Shown here in pieces: positions 1 through 5,733 of a stretch of DNA of 5,894 nt. Both the position numbers and the translations under genes were made by a program. Numbering within the stretch: the first letter of the stretch is position 1; the number at the start of each line of letters is the position of its first letter. The DNA is from Xanthobacteraceae bacterium (lineage in GTDB: Bacteria > Pseudomonadota > Alphaproteobacteria > Rhizobiales > Xanthobacteraceae), in the NCBI GenBank assembly GCA_030040825.1, contig JASHSY010000302.1:1-5894 (forward strand). Reading direction: 5' to 3'. The notes beneath the pieces are model-generated. The model was not told where the DNA came from. It made no database searches and saw nothing but the letters and a program-made list of their open reading frames with translations.

Positions 1-599
1 ATGGTGATTGCGCCTTTGAGGCGGCTCAGCATGTCCAGCATGCGCGCGGATTCGTCTGGCCCGAGCCCGGCCATCGGCTCGTCGAGCAGCACGAGCCGCG
101 GCCGCGTGGCGAGCGCGATGGCGATTTCGAGCTGACGGTGCTCGCCGTGACTGAGCCGGTCGACGCGCACGTCGGCGCGATCCGCAAGTCCGACCGCGGC
201 GAGCGTGGATAGCGCCGGCTCGCGCAAGGCGGAGTCGCGCCGCGCGTCTCTCCAGAAGCGGAACGAGTGCCCGGCATGCGCCTGCACGGCGAGCGCGACA
301 TTGTCGAGCGCCGTGAAGCCGGCAAGAAGCGAAGTGATTTGAAACGAACGCGCCAGCCCGAGGCGGTTGCGCCGATACACCGGCAGTTGCGTAATATCCT
401 CGCCGTCGAAACGGATGCGGCCCTGCTGCGGTGAAATCTCACCGCTGAGAAGGCCGATGAGCGTGGTCTTGCCGGCGCCGTTCGGCCCGATCACCGCGTG
501 CACCTCGCCGGATGCGATGGCGAGCGTGATCGCGTCGGCAGGCACGACACCGCCGAAGCGTTTGGTCAGGCCGTCGACGTGTAAGAGTGGTTCAGCCAC
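1..599 (-). CDS. livG: LivG-type ABC transporter ATP-binding protein (3' end cut by window edge)
   Basis: Cytoplasmic ATPase subunit that powers the HAAT-type importer encoded upstream. The frame is open from a GTG at 599-597 to base 3, giving 199 residues. The ATPase hallmarks appear in order: Walker A GPNGAGKT (residues 38-45), Q-loop in ARSFQ (Q87), the LivG-typical LSHGEHRQLEI signature (149-159), and Walker B LVLLDEP (169-175). LivG proteins are usually about 240-260 residues, so roughly 45-60 residues, including the H-loop histidine, lie beyond the left edge. The GTG start overlaps the livM stop by 8 bases (GTGGCTGA) and is preceded by AGAGG a few bases upstream, which supports both this start and coupling to livM. 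A LivF-type partner ATPase would be expected next. The family call is firm. The symbol is by homology only, because the true substrate is unknown. Confidence 0.93.
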   Translation of the reverse strand, partial: MAEPLLHVDGLTKRFGGVVPADAITLAIASGEVHAVIGPNGAGKTTLIGLLSGEISPQQGRIRFDGEDITQLPVYRRNRLGLARSFQITSLLAGFTALDNVALAVQAHAGHSFRFWRDARRDSALREPALSTLAAVGLADRADVRVDRLSHGEHRQLEIAIALATRPRLVLLDEPMAGLGPDESARMLDMLSRLKGAIT

Positions 600-1575
600 G
601 GCGGCCTCTAAGCAAGCCTTCAATGCCGCCGTGCGCGTAGATTGCGACGAGGAGCAGGATCGGTCCCAGGATCAGATCGGGATATTCGGTCAGCCGCGAC
701 AGCCCCTCCTCCAGCAGTAGAAACACAACAGCGCCGATCAGCGGTCCGAACAGCGTACCGAGTCCACCAAGAACGACCATGACGATGAGATCGCCGGAAC
801 GCGTCCAGTGCATCATCGCCGGGCTGATGAAGTTGGCGTGATTGGCCAGAAGCGCGCCGGCGAGCCCGCACAGCGCGCCGGCGATCACGAAACAAGCCGG
901 TTTGTAGCGGAAGGTCGGAAATCCGATCGCCTGCATGCGCCGTTCGTTGGCGCGCGTGCCCTGGATGACCAGCCCGAAACGCGAATTGACGATGCGTGCG
1001 ACCAGATAAATGCCGGCGAGCAGGACGGCAAAGCAAAGATAATAGAACACTGTCTTATTGTTGAGATCGAGGATGCCGCCGAAGGAGCTGCGCCGATAGA
1101 TGGTGAGACCGTCGTCGCCGCCGTAGCGGTCAAGTCCGATCACCACGTAATAGATCATTTGCGCAAACGCGAGCGTGATCATGATGAAATAAACGCCGCG
1201 CGTACGCAGGCTGAGCGCACCAACCACCAGCGCATATAAAGCCGATGCCGCGACCGCGACCGGCCACTGAACAAATCCCGAGCCGATCCCCTCCTTGGCC
1301 AGAATGCCGACGGCGTAGCCGCCGATGCCGAGATAGGCGGCATGTCCGAAGCTCACCATGCCGCCGTAACCCATGATCAGGTTGAGGCTGACCGCGCCGA
1401 TCGCCAGGATCAGCACGCGGGTGAATAAAGTCAGCAGGAACGCGTTGCCGGTGAGCGTGGTGTAGACCGGAACGAGGGCCAGCGCCGCAATCACCGCGAC
1501 GGCGATGGCAGTACCGCCGGTCAGCCGCGCGTCGGCGGCGGCGTCGAGCGAGGGCCGTTCGAGCGACGCGCTCAT
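592..1575 (-). CDS. livM: LivM-type ABC transporter permease
   Basis: Inner-membrane permease of a HAAT-family importer, 327 residues, about the usual LivM length. It has many hydrophobic segments (about 22-42, 46-66, 80-95, 103-122, 127-147, 177-194, 226-245, 262-289 and 301-315). LivM hallmarks are NLIMGYGGMVSFGHAAYLGIGGY (about 65-87, the GYGG..SFGHAA block), RTRGVYFIMITLAFAQM (124-140), GGDDGL (152-157), and the cytoplasmic coupling loop SRFGLVIQGTRANERRMQAIG (198-218), which docks on the ATPase. A GGLGTLFGPLIGA stretch follows at 270-282. The ATG at 1575-1573 overlaps the livH stop as ATGA, and no strong Shine-Dalgarno is visible, so translation probably depends on coupling to livH. It forms the translocation channel with LivH. 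Substrate cannot be read from the permease alone; branched-chain amino acids, aromatic acids and urea-like solutes all use this family. Confidence 0.94.
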   Translation of the reverse strand: MSASLERPSLDAAADARLTGGTAIAVAVIAALALVPVYTTLTGNAFLLTLFTRVLILAIGAVSLNLIMGYGGMVSFGHAAYLGIGGYAVGILAKEGIGSGFVQWPVAVAASALYALVVGALSLRTRGVYFIMITLAFAQMIYYVVIGLDRYGGDDGLTIYRRSSFGGILDLNNKTVFYYLCFAVLLAGIYLVARIVNSRFGLVIQGTRANERRMQAIGFPTFRYKPACFVIAGALCGLAGALLANHANFISPAMMHWTRSGDLIVMVVLGGLGTLFGPLIGAVVFLLLEEGLSRLTEYPDLILGPILLLVAIYAHGGIEGLLRGRRG

Positions 1576-2489
1576 CGGCTGGCTGCCGGGAACAATCCTT
1601 CCGGCCGGAATATCAAGATCCCCGCCATCACCATGTAAATCGACATCGACGACAGCGCCGGACCCAACGTCGCCGCGGCGTTGGTGCTGAGGATGTGGCC
1701 TAGCAGGTCGGGCAGGAAGGCGCGGCCAACCGTGTCGATAAGTCCGACCACGATCGCGGCGACAAAGGCGCCGCGGATCGAACCGATGCCGCCGATGATG
1801 ATCACGACAAAAGCGAGAATGAGAATGTTCTCGCCCATGCCGATCTGCACGGTGAGGATCGGCGCTTGCATCACCCCGGCAAAGCCCGCAAGCGCGGCGC
1901 CGAGACCGAACACCAGCGTGTAAAGGAGCTTGATGTTGACGCCGAGCGCGCCGACCATTTCGCGGTTAGAGGCGCCGGCGCGGATCAACATGCCGAGCCG
2001 TGTGCGCATCACCACGAAGTAGAGCAGCGCCGCTACCGCAAGCGCCGCCAGGATAATGACCAGCCGGTAGATCGGATAATAAATGCCAGGGATGATCTGG
2101 ACAGCGGCGAGCATCTGCGGCGGCAGCGTCAGCGTCATGCCGGCCGGCCCCCAAATCAGCCGCACCGCCTCGTTGAAGAACAACAAAAGCCCGAAAGTGC
2201 CGAGCACGTGGTCGAGATGGCTGCGCGCATACAGCCGCCTGATGGCGACGATTTCGAGCGCCATCCCGACAAGGGCCGAGACGACCAGCGCCAGGATGAC
2301 AGCGGCGACGAAACTTCCGGTCCAGATCGCGAAGGTGGCGGCAAAATAGGCCCCCAGCATGTACAGCGAGCCGTGCGCCAGATTGACCAGGTCCATGATG
2401 CCGAAGACCAGCGTCAAACCCGCCGCCAGAAGGAACAGCAACATTCCCAGCTGGATGCCGTTCAGGCATTGCTCGATGAAATACAGCAT
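1572..2489 (-). CDS. livH: LivH-type ABC transporter permease
   Basis: Inner-membrane permease, 305 residues, close to the usual LivH length. Hydrophobic segments span most of the protein. Family motifs are GLTLVFGIMDLVNLAHGSLYMLGAY (about 24-48; the FGIM..VNLAHG block is characteristic of LivH), the coupling loop TRLGMLIRAGASNREMVGALG (163-183), IIGGIGSIRGAFVAAIVVGL (231-250), and the C-terminal MAGILIFRPEGLFP (288-301). It pairs with LivM to form the membrane channel. The ATG at 2489-2487 starts exactly at the conserved short N-terminus (MLYFIEQCLNGIQLGMLLFL), so an upstream extension is unlikely. The only purine-rich Shine-Dalgarno candidate, GGGAGG at 2506-2501, lies 11 bases upstream and inside a GC-rich palindrome, so its access may be limited. 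The stop overlaps the livM start by 4 bases. Confidence 0.94.
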   Translation of the reverse strand: MLYFIEQCLNGIQLGMLLFLLAAGLTLVFGIMDLVNLAHGSLYMLGAYFAATFAIWTGSFVAAVILALVVSALVGMALEIVAIRRLYARSHLDHVLGTFGLLLFFNEAVRLIWGPAGMTLTLPPQMLAAVQIIPGIYYPIYRLVIILAALAVAALLYFVVMRTRLGMLIRAGASNREMVGALGVNIKLLYTLVFGLGAALAGFAGVMQAPILTVQIGMGENILILAFVVIIIGGIGSIRGAFVAAIVVGLIDTVGRAFLPDLLGHILSTNAAATLGPALSSMSIYMVMAGILIFRPEGLFPAASR

Positions 2490-2498
2490 CCGTGTCAG

Positions 2499-2536
2499 TC
2501 CCTCCCCTCGCGCGCGACGCGCGTGGCGGGGAGGGG
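2499..2536. repeat. GC-rich palindrome A, covering the livH ribosome binding site
   Basis: Outer arms CCCTCCCC (2500-2507) and GGGGAGGG (2528-2535) are exact reverse complements. An inner stem CGCGCG/CGCGCG (2509-2514 with 2518-2523) closes on a 3-base loop. On the livH mRNA the downstream arm contains GGGAGG, the only Shine-Dalgarno candidate for livH. The adjoining G-rich tract (2537-2550) resembles sequence that often accompanies small intergenic repeats in rhizobia and relatives; that is recollection, not a search result. No T-run follows on either strand, so it is not a classical intrinsic terminator. Confidence 0.75.
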
Positions 2537-2624
2537 TTTGGGGTGAGGGGTTAAACCTGTTCGCGTTGACGTGACCAAATGCGCCCCCCGCCCCGGCTCA
2601 CATCGCTCCCGCGCTGTTCGCCGA

Positions 2625-2652
2625 CCCTCCCCGCCGCTTGGCGGGGGGAGGG
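2625..2652. repeat. GC-rich palindrome B, just after the binding-protein gene
   Basis: The arm CCCTCCCCGCC (2625-2635) faces GGCGGGGGGAGGG (2640-2652), with a 4-base loop and two extra G residues as a bulge. It begins 39 bases past the binding-protein stop codon in the direction of transcription. It shares the CCCTCCCC/GGGGAGGG arms with palindrome A, so the two look like copies of one repeat family. With no U-run after it on the minus-strand transcript, a role in protecting the 3' end of the binding-protein mRNA or in partial attenuation is more plausible than full termination. Such hairpins are known between binding-protein and permease genes of other ABC operons. Confidence 0.7.
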
Positions 2653-2691
2653 AAAAGTAGATGCAACCAGCCTGAAGCTTCCGGGCTCCGC

Positions 2692-3861
2692 TTACTTCAT
2701 CGGGCATTTGTCGTGGAAGCGGTCCTGATCGTCTTTGACGATGGTTGCAACCGTCTTGAGCACGTAGTCGTCGCCCTCCTTGACCGCGTCTTGCAGGTAG
2801 AAATTCTGGATCGGGATGTGGTTGTTGCCGTAGGTGAAATGGCCGCGTACCGATTTGAAATCGGCCTTCTCCATCTCCTTGCGCATTGCCTCTTTCTGCG
2901 TGAGGTCGCCCTTGACCGCGGTGACGGCGCTATTGATCAGGCCGACCGCGTCATAGGTCTGCGCGCCATAGAATGACGGCCGCTTTTTATATTTGGCGAT
3001 GTAGTCCGCGACAAATTTCTTGTTGGTCTCGTTAGGCAGGTCGTTGACCCATTCCTGGGCGCCCGGAATGCCGACTGCGAGCTCCTTGAGCCGCGGCAAC
3101 GACAAGTCGTCGATGGTGAATACTTGGTAGAGCGGAATCTTCCCCTTCAGGCCGGCCTGTACATATTGGGTGATGAACTGCACGCCGGCGCCGCCCGGAT
3201 AAAATACGAAGATCGCGTCGGGATTGGCGGCGCGCGCCTTCGACAATTCGGCGGAGAAGTCGAGCTGGTCGGGCCAGCGGGTATATTCCTCGCCGATGAC
3301 CTCGCCCTTGTAGGTTAGCTTTACGCCTGCCGCCATGTCCTTGCCGGCCGCGTAATTGGGGGCGATCACAAATATTTTCTTGATGCCCTTCTGATTCATA
3401 TACGTGCCCATCGCCTCCGGCGTCTGGTCGTTGTTCCACGACGTCGAGAACACATAGGGCGAGCACCGTTCCCCGGCGAGCTGCGACGCGCCGGCGTTGG
3501 TGACCACCGTCATGGTCTTGGAATCGACCAGCGGCTTGAGCGAGGCCAACAGCACATTCGACCAGATGTAGCCGACGACGAAATCGACGTGGTCGGATTC
3601 GATCAGCTTCTGGGTCTTCTGCACGCCAACGTCGGGCTTCTGGGTATCGTCCTCGTAAATCACTTCGACCGGCAGTCCGCCGAGCTTGCGGCCGACGTGA
3701 TCGAGGCCGAGTTCGAACGAATTGCGCATGTCGTTGCCAATCACGGCGGTGGGGCCGCTGAACGTGCTGATAAAGCCGATCTTGACGGTTTTTTGCTGCG
3801 CCATTGCCGGGCCCGCGACAAGCGCAAGCGCGGCCGCGGCCACGAAAGGTGTCTTTATCAT
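2692..3861 (-). CDS. Periplasmic substrate-binding protein of a HAAT-type ABC importer
   Basis: Type 1 periplasmic binding protein (LivJ-like fold), 389 residues from the start chosen here. A Sec signal peptide is clear: MIKT, then a hydrophobic run, then AMA before QQ (cleavage after residue 21). The mature protein opens with KTVKIGFISTFSGP, the standard first strand and ligand loop, and includes VVGYIWSNV (about 95-103), FSTSWNND (138-145) and YGAQTYDAVGLINSAV (298-313), typical of receptors in this group. The ATG at 3861 is preferred because AGAAGG (3876-3871) sits 9 bases before it; the ATG at 3870 directly abuts that motif and would add only MHP. It is first in the operon and separated from livH by two palindromes, consistent with higher expression than the permeases. 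The substrate is not readable. Overall style recalls receptors for aromatic acids in Rhodopseudomonas/Bradyrhizobium as much as for branched-chain amino acids, but this is an inference. Only two cysteines remain in the mature protein (133 and 386). Confidence 0.93.
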   Translation of the reverse strand: MIKTPFVAAAALALVAGPAMAQQKTVKIGFISTFSGPTAVIGNDMRNSFELGLDHVGRKLGGLPVEVIYEDDTQKPDVGVQKTQKLIESDHVDFVVGYIWSNVLLASLKPLVDSKTMTVVTNAGASQLAGERCSPYVFSTSWNNDQTPEAMGTYMNQKGIKKIFVIAPNYAAGKDMAAGVKLTYKGEVIGEEYTRWPDQLDFSAELSKARAANPDAIFVFYPGGAGVQFITQYVQAGLKGKIPLYQVFTIDDLSLPRLKELAVGIPGAQEWVNDLPNETNKKFVADYIAKYKKRPSFYGAQTYDAVGLINSAVTAVKGDLTQKEAMRKEMEKADFKSVRGHFTYGNNHIPIQNFYLQDAVKEGDDYVLKTVATIVKDDQDRFHDKCPMK

Positions 3862-3870
3862 TGGGTGCAT

Positions 3871-3876
3871 CCTTCT
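3871..3876 (-). promoter_or_regulatory. Shine-Dalgarno of the substrate-binding protein gene
   Basis: AGAAGG on the minus strand. It touches the ATG at 3870-3868 with no spacer but lies 9 bases before the ATG at 3861-3859. A ribosome needs several bases of spacing, so this site favours the inner start codon and a 389-residue precursor beginning MIKTPF. Confidence 0.6.
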
Positions 3877-3881
3877 GAGTG

Positions 3882-3899
3882 CCGCGCCGCCTGGCGCGG
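3882..3899. other. Short hairpin in the leader of the binding-protein mRNA
   Basis: CCGCGCC (3882-3888) and GGCGCGG (3893-3899) form a perfect 7-bp GC stem with a 4-base loop, placed 5 bases upstream of the Shine-Dalgarno on the minus strand. It could stabilise the 5' end of the transcript or modulate ribosome access. In GC-rich DNA such stems also arise by chance, so function is uncertain. Confidence 0.4.
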
Positions 3900-3951
3900 A
3901 GCGTTTCGTTGTTATCTGGAGGACGTCAGGCTTCGCTCCCCGAAGGGGGGA

Positions 3952-3980
3952 ATTTGACCGCGCTCGCGGCCGTTAATCAA
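3952..3980 (-). promoter_or_regulatory. Candidate sigma70-type promoter of the transporter operon
   Basis: On the minus strand TTGATT (3980-3975) and TCAAAT (3957-3952) are separated by exactly 17 bases. Each matches 4 of 6 consensus positions, including the key TTGA of the -35 box. A start near 3945 would leave a leader of roughly 80 bases before the ATG at 3861. It is the best pair I found in the divergent region, but alphaproteobacterial promoters are degenerate and no transcription data are available. Confidence 0.35.
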
Positions 3981-4166
3981 GCCGGACATACGGCGCGGAC
4001 GGTCGCAGGCGCGCCTGGTGGGCTGGCACTTTTACGGGTCCTGCCTCGACCGGTGAGCAGAATTGCGGGTTTGCAGGTCCGGACTGCGTTGCGCCGGAGC
4101 CCACCGCCCTCTACCTGTGCGGGACTGCCGGGGCTTCCGGCTGCGGCGACCATATGATGAGGGGGT

Positions 4167-5219
4167 ATGGCACAGACCTTTGAATTCGGCTTGGATACAT
4201 TCGGCGATGTCACCAAGGGCCCGGACGGGGCCCTTTTGAGCCACGCGCAGGTGATCCGGAATGTGATCGAGGAAGCGGCGCTGGCCGATGCGCTGGGCGT
4301 CGACGCCTTCGGCGTCGGCGAGCACCACCGGCCGGATTTCGCGGTGTCGGCGCCGGAAGTGGTGCTGGCGGCGATTGCCTCGCGCACCAAGCGCATCCGG
4401 TTGGGTTCGGCGGTGACCGTACTTTCGTCCGACGATCCGATCCGCGTCTTCGAGCGTTTTTCGACGCTTAATGCCGCCTCCAGCGGGCGCGCCGAAATCA
4501 CTGTCGGGCGCGGCTCGTTCACCGAGTCGTTTCCGCTGTTCGGCTTCGATCTCGCCCAATACGAAGAACTGTTCGAGGAAAAGCTCGATCTGTTCGTGGC
4601 GGTGCTGCGCAACGAACAGGTGACGTGGCGAGGCCGTTTGCGGCCGCCGCTAACAAACCAGCGGGTTTTTCCGCCGATCGAAAATGGGCCACTTCGAACC
4701 TGGGTCGGCGTCGGCGGCAGCCCGGAATCGGTGGTGCGCGCTGCAAACTACGATCTACCGCTCGCGCTCGCCATCATCGGCGGCGATCCGCAGCGCTTTC
4801 GCCCCTTTGTCGATCTTTATCACCGCGCCTTCGCGCAACGCGGCCGGCCCGCGAAGGACATTGTCGTACATTCGCCGGGCCATGTCGGGGCGACCGACGC
4901 TCAGGCGCGCGAAGAATACTGGTTGGGCTACAAAGCCATGCACGACAAGATCGGCGCCGAGCGCGGCTGGCGGCCGATCGGCCGCGCACAATTCGAGCAA
5001 GAGGTCGAGCACGGCTCGCTCTATGTCGGCGCTCCGGAAACGGTGGCGCGCAAAATCGCCGCGACCGCTAAAGCGCTCGGCATCGTGCGCTTCGATTTGA
5101 AATACTCCGCCGGCACGCTGCCGCACGCGGCGATGATGCAGAGCATCGAGCTTTATGGCGAAAAGGTCATACCGCTGGTGCGCGAGATGCTGGCCGAGGA
5201 GAAAGTGCCCTCGGTCTGA
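4167..5219 (+). CDS. LLM class (luciferase-like) flavin-dependent oxidoreductase, Atu2307 type
   Basis: Predicted cytoplasmic monooxygenase with a bacterial-luciferase TIM-barrel fold, 350 residues, normal for the group. The N-terminus FEFGLDTFGDVT (5-16) is the first barrel strand. It is followed by LGVDAFGVGEHHRPDFAVSAP (43-63), the hallmark GEHH block, then IRLGSAVTVLSSDDPIRVFERFSTLNAASSGR (77-108) and EITVGRGSFTESFPLFGFDL (110-129), with TWVGVGGSPESVVRAA (178-193) and GSLYVGAPETVARKI (283-297) further on. These match the single-component-like family known from the Agrobacterium Atu2307 structure. Most members come from bacteria that make no F420, so FMN is the expected cofactor; the physiological substrate is unknown. 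The ATG at 4167 fits the conserved N-terminus, though GAGG(G) lies unusually close (about 1-4 bases). It is divergent from the importer operon, suggesting but not proving a shared substrate. A 52-bp gap without a terminator separates it from the next gene. Confidence 0.9.
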   Translation: MAQTFEFGLDTFGDVTKGPDGALLSHAQVIRNVIEEAALADALGVDAFGVGEHHRPDFAVSAPEVVLAAIASRTKRIRLGSAVTVLSSDDPIRVFERFSTLNAASSGRAEITVGRGSFTESFPLFGFDLAQYEELFEEKLDLFVAVLRNEQVTWRGRLRPPLTNQRVFPPIENGPLRTWVGVGGSPESVVRAANYDLPLALAIIGGDPQRFRPFVDLYHRAFAQRGRPAKDIVVHSPGHVGATDAQAREEYWLGYKAMHDKIGAERGWRPIGRAQFEQEVEHGSLYVGAPETVARKIAATAKALGIVRFDLKYSAGTLPHAAMMQSIELYGEKVIPLVREMLAEEKVPSV

Positions 5220-5260
5220 GGTTCTCGATCAGGGCGGCGTTTTCGTGCGCTGATTGTTGC

Positions 5261-5267
5261 GGGGGAG
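5261..5267 (+). promoter_or_regulatory. Shine-Dalgarno deciding the start of the small secreted protein
   Basis: GGGGGAG lies 4 bases before the GTG at 5272. In-frame TTG codons at 5254 and 5257 lie upstream of or abut this motif and have no such site of their own. The GTG also gives a standard signal peptide beginning M-T-K-H-P, so it is the preferred start. Confidence 0.5.
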
Positions 5268-5271
5268 CGCG

Positions 5272-5733
5272 GTGACGAAGCACCCGTCGAGAATAAAATC
5301 GTCCGCGCTCGCATGTGCGCTTTCGGCGATTGCTTTAATCGCGTTCGGCGGAATCGCTCACCCTGGTCCTACGCATGAGCGAGCCAGTTGCGAAACGCAG
5401 GCGAAAAACTCGTTCCAGGATTTGACGCAAGAATACGTCTCCGTTTTGCTGAACGTAAACGTACGTTTCGAGATCATTTCCAATGACTATCAGGCAGCGT
5501 TCAGCAACAAGGTGAATAGCTGCCTGCTGCTGGTTCACAAACGAGCGTCGATCAACCGGCAAATTTCCGATACGTCCTACCTGATCGATGCCGCCAGCCG
5601 CACCATGTACGCCCTCTACGTGGAAACGAACGGCAATGTGGCTTCTTGCCTGCTGATTCCAACCGTCAAGGAAACCAAGCCGTGCAAGAACCGGCGCGAG
5701 TTCGAAGATTTCGTCGGGAATTATCTGAAGTAG
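5272..5733 (+). CDS. Small secreted protein of unknown function with four mature cysteines
   Basis: Predicted 153-residue protein from the GTG start, 159 if the TTG at 5254 were used. Residues 1-9 are basic (KHPSRIK), followed by a hydrophobic run at about 10-28, a Sec-type signal peptide with likely cleavage near residues 29-31. There is no lipobox. The mature part has cysteines at 40, 84, 126 and 138, enough for two disulfides, as expected for a periplasmic or exported protein. The layout Y-x3-F-x2-KVN-x-C-L (73-85), SD..YLIDA (99-107), C126, C138, then EFEDFVGNYL (143-152) reminds me of a recurring pattern in uncharacterised short exported proteins of Bradyrhizobium and relatives; no function is known to me. 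GC content is visibly lower than in neighbouring genes. It follows the monooxygenase in the same direction with 52 bp between, so co-transcription is possible. Coding status is likely, supported by start, signal and family-like pattern. Confidence 0.68.
   Translation: MTKHPSRIKSSALACALSAIALIAFGGIAHPGPTHERASCETQAKNSFQDLTQEYVSVLLNVNVRFEIISNDYQAAFSNKVNSCLLLVHKRASINRQISDTSYLIDAASRTMYALYVETNGNVASCLLIPTVKETKPCKNRREFEDFVGNYLK

Larger units (their letters stand above)
3862..4166. other. Divergent intergenic region between the importer operon and the monooxygenase gene
   Basis: About 305 bp with no supported gene. It holds the transporter leader (Shine-Dalgarno, hairpin) and the minus-strand promoter candidate. 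Other structure seen: CTTCG-N5-CGAAG at 3931-3945, an 8-base palindrome GTCCGGAC at 4077-4084, and GCCGG-N5-CCGGC at 4127-4141 close to the monooxygenase start. Any could bind a regulator, but none is long or repeated enough to assign. I found no convincing -35/-10 pair for the rightward gene. No regulator gene is adjacent on either side within the window. Confidence 0.6.

Noticed and set aside
1866..2546. Long plus-strand open frame (226 codons) opposite livH
   Set aside because: It is antisense to a clear livH gene. The translation is rich in R, Q, D and H with no hydrophobic core or known motif, which is typical of the reverse frame of a GC-rich gene.
2550..2578. Internal promoter for livH (TTGGTC-N17-TTTAAC on the minus strand)
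   Set aside because: Spacing is right, but the -35 box matches at only 3 of 6 positions and an active gene lies just upstream. Kept as a possibility, too weak to annotate.
2625..2652. Palindrome B as a Rho-independent terminator after the binding-protein gene
   Set aside because: The stem is strong, but no U-run follows on the minus-strand transcript, and livH downstream needs read-through or its own promoter.
4024..4040. Sigma54-like TGGCAC element upstream of the monooxygenase
   Set aside because: The downstream half (TTGC at the proper spacing) is absent; the sequence reads TGGCAC-TTTTA-CGGG.
4154..4183. Nine-codon frame (ATG ATG AGG ... TGA) overlapping the monooxygenase start, as a possible leader peptide
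   Set aside because: No Shine-Dalgarno precedes it, its content shows no run of regulatory codons, and no attenuator-like stems surround it.
3977..4612. Minus-strand open frame (211 codons) across the intergenic region and the monooxygenase 5' end
   Set aside because: Its translation is Ser/Arg/Pro-rich and low in pattern, it overlaps a strongly supported gene in antisense, and it has no convincing ribosome binding site.
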